Origin: Chromatiales bacterium
GTDB lineage: Bacteria > Pseudomonadota > Gammaproteobacteria > Chromatiales > Chromatiaceae
Direction of reading: 5' to 3'
DNA: 6,093 nucleotides
Assembly (NCBI GenBank): GCA_024762485.1
Contig: JANTHH010000164.1
Span: 1-6,093 of the forward strand
Below, piece after piece: positions 5,877-6,093 of the stretch (its first letter is position 1; every line of letters starts with the position of its first letter). The position numbers and the translations under genes are program-made. Under the pieces are notes generated by a model, which made no database searches, was not told the origin of the DNA, and was given only the letters and a program-made list of their open reading frames with translations.

Positions 5877-6093
5877 AGCACCAACCCTTCACGGGCAGCG
5901 ACCGTGTGCATGTCCTTGTCACCACGCCCGGACAGGTTGATCAGGACGGTCTGATCCGGGGCCATCGTCGGCGCCAGCTTCATGGCGTAGGCCACGGCGT
6001 GGCTCGATTCCAGCGCCGGGATGATGCCCTCGGTGCGGGTCAGCCTGTGGAAGGCCTCCAGTGCCTCGTCATCGGTAACGGCCACATAGTTGG
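5873..6093 (-). CDS. trpB: Tryptophan synthase beta chain, C-terminal part (cut by window edge)
   Basis: Only the last 72 codons and a TGA stop are present; the gene continues beyond the right edge. The product is the PLP-dependent beta subunit of tryptophan synthase, which condenses indole with serine to make tryptophan in the cytoplasm, in an alpha2-beta2 complex with TrpA. The visible part contains the family's C-terminal signatures: VTDDEALEAF, then EGIIPALESSHA (the glutamate and helix near the PLP ring), then LSGRGDKD, whose serine contacts the PLP pyridine nitrogen in the known enzymes. It ends with TVAAREGLVL. The stop codon overlaps the trpA start as ATGA, which suggests translational coupling and equal production of the two subunits. 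The reading frame is intact across the whole visible stretch. The identification is very secure; the 5' end, start and promoter cannot be judged. Confidence 0.97.
   Translation of the reverse strand, partial: NYVAVTDDEALEAFHRLTRTEGIIPALESSHAVAYAMKLAPTMAPDQTVLINLSGRGDKDMHTVAAREGLVL

Noticed and set aside
5049..5954. 301-codon open frame on the plus strand, opposite trpA and the end of trpB
   Set aside because: It spans two well-identified minus-strand genes and their junction; its composition is what the complement of their codon use would give.

Overview
The window looks like ordinary chromosome from a GC-rich gammaproteobacterium. All six or seven recognisable genes lie on the minus strand, so transcription runs from high to low coordinates: trpB (3' end only), trpA, accD, folC, dedD (SPOR protein), cvpA, purF. 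The accD-folC-dedD-cvpA-purF order is the classic gammaproteobacterial block also found in E. coli. The trpB-trpA pair directly before accD is the arrangement known from many non-enteric gammaproteobacteria (often truA-trpF-trpB-trpA-accD), whereas enterics keep trp elsewhere. The proteins resemble the E. coli-type families closely, and the third-codon positions are strongly G/C. A free-living, perhaps sulfur-oxidising or Xanthomonas/Pseudomonas-like lineage is a guess from gene order only; the sequence does not prove it.

Layout, in transcription order. 6093-5873: last 72 residues of tryptophan synthase beta. 5876-5067: tryptophan synthase alpha, overlapping trpB by the four bases ATGA. 5031-4168: acetyl-CoA carboxylase carboxyltransferase beta, 35 bases after trpA. 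4184-2889: FolC, starting at GTG inside the end of accD. A 97-base gap follows (2888-2792), holding a perfect TATAAT hexamer and small hairpins. 2791-2225: DedD-like SPOR protein. A 66-base gap follows (2224-2159), with an extended -10-like element. 2158-1640: CvpA. 1633-113: PurF, six bases after cvpA. 112-1: non-coding as far as can be seen, with small inverted repeats and possibly the first codons of another gene at the left edge.

The genes serve separate biosynthetic needs of growing cells: tryptophan (TrpAB), malonyl-CoA for fatty acids (AccD), folate (FolC), septal cell-wall remodelling (DedD), an inner-membrane protein of uncertain role (CvpA), and the first committed step of purine synthesis (PurF). 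The tight spacing suggests one transcription unit, or two to three overlapping ones, with internal promoters most likely before dedD and before cvpA.

I found no mobile element, CRISPR array, tRNA, rRNA, prophage gene or defence gene, and no convincing new system. The points worth a second look are small: possible internal promoters, several strong hairpins (two inside coding sequence), a hexamer repeat in dedD, and the undetermined left edge.
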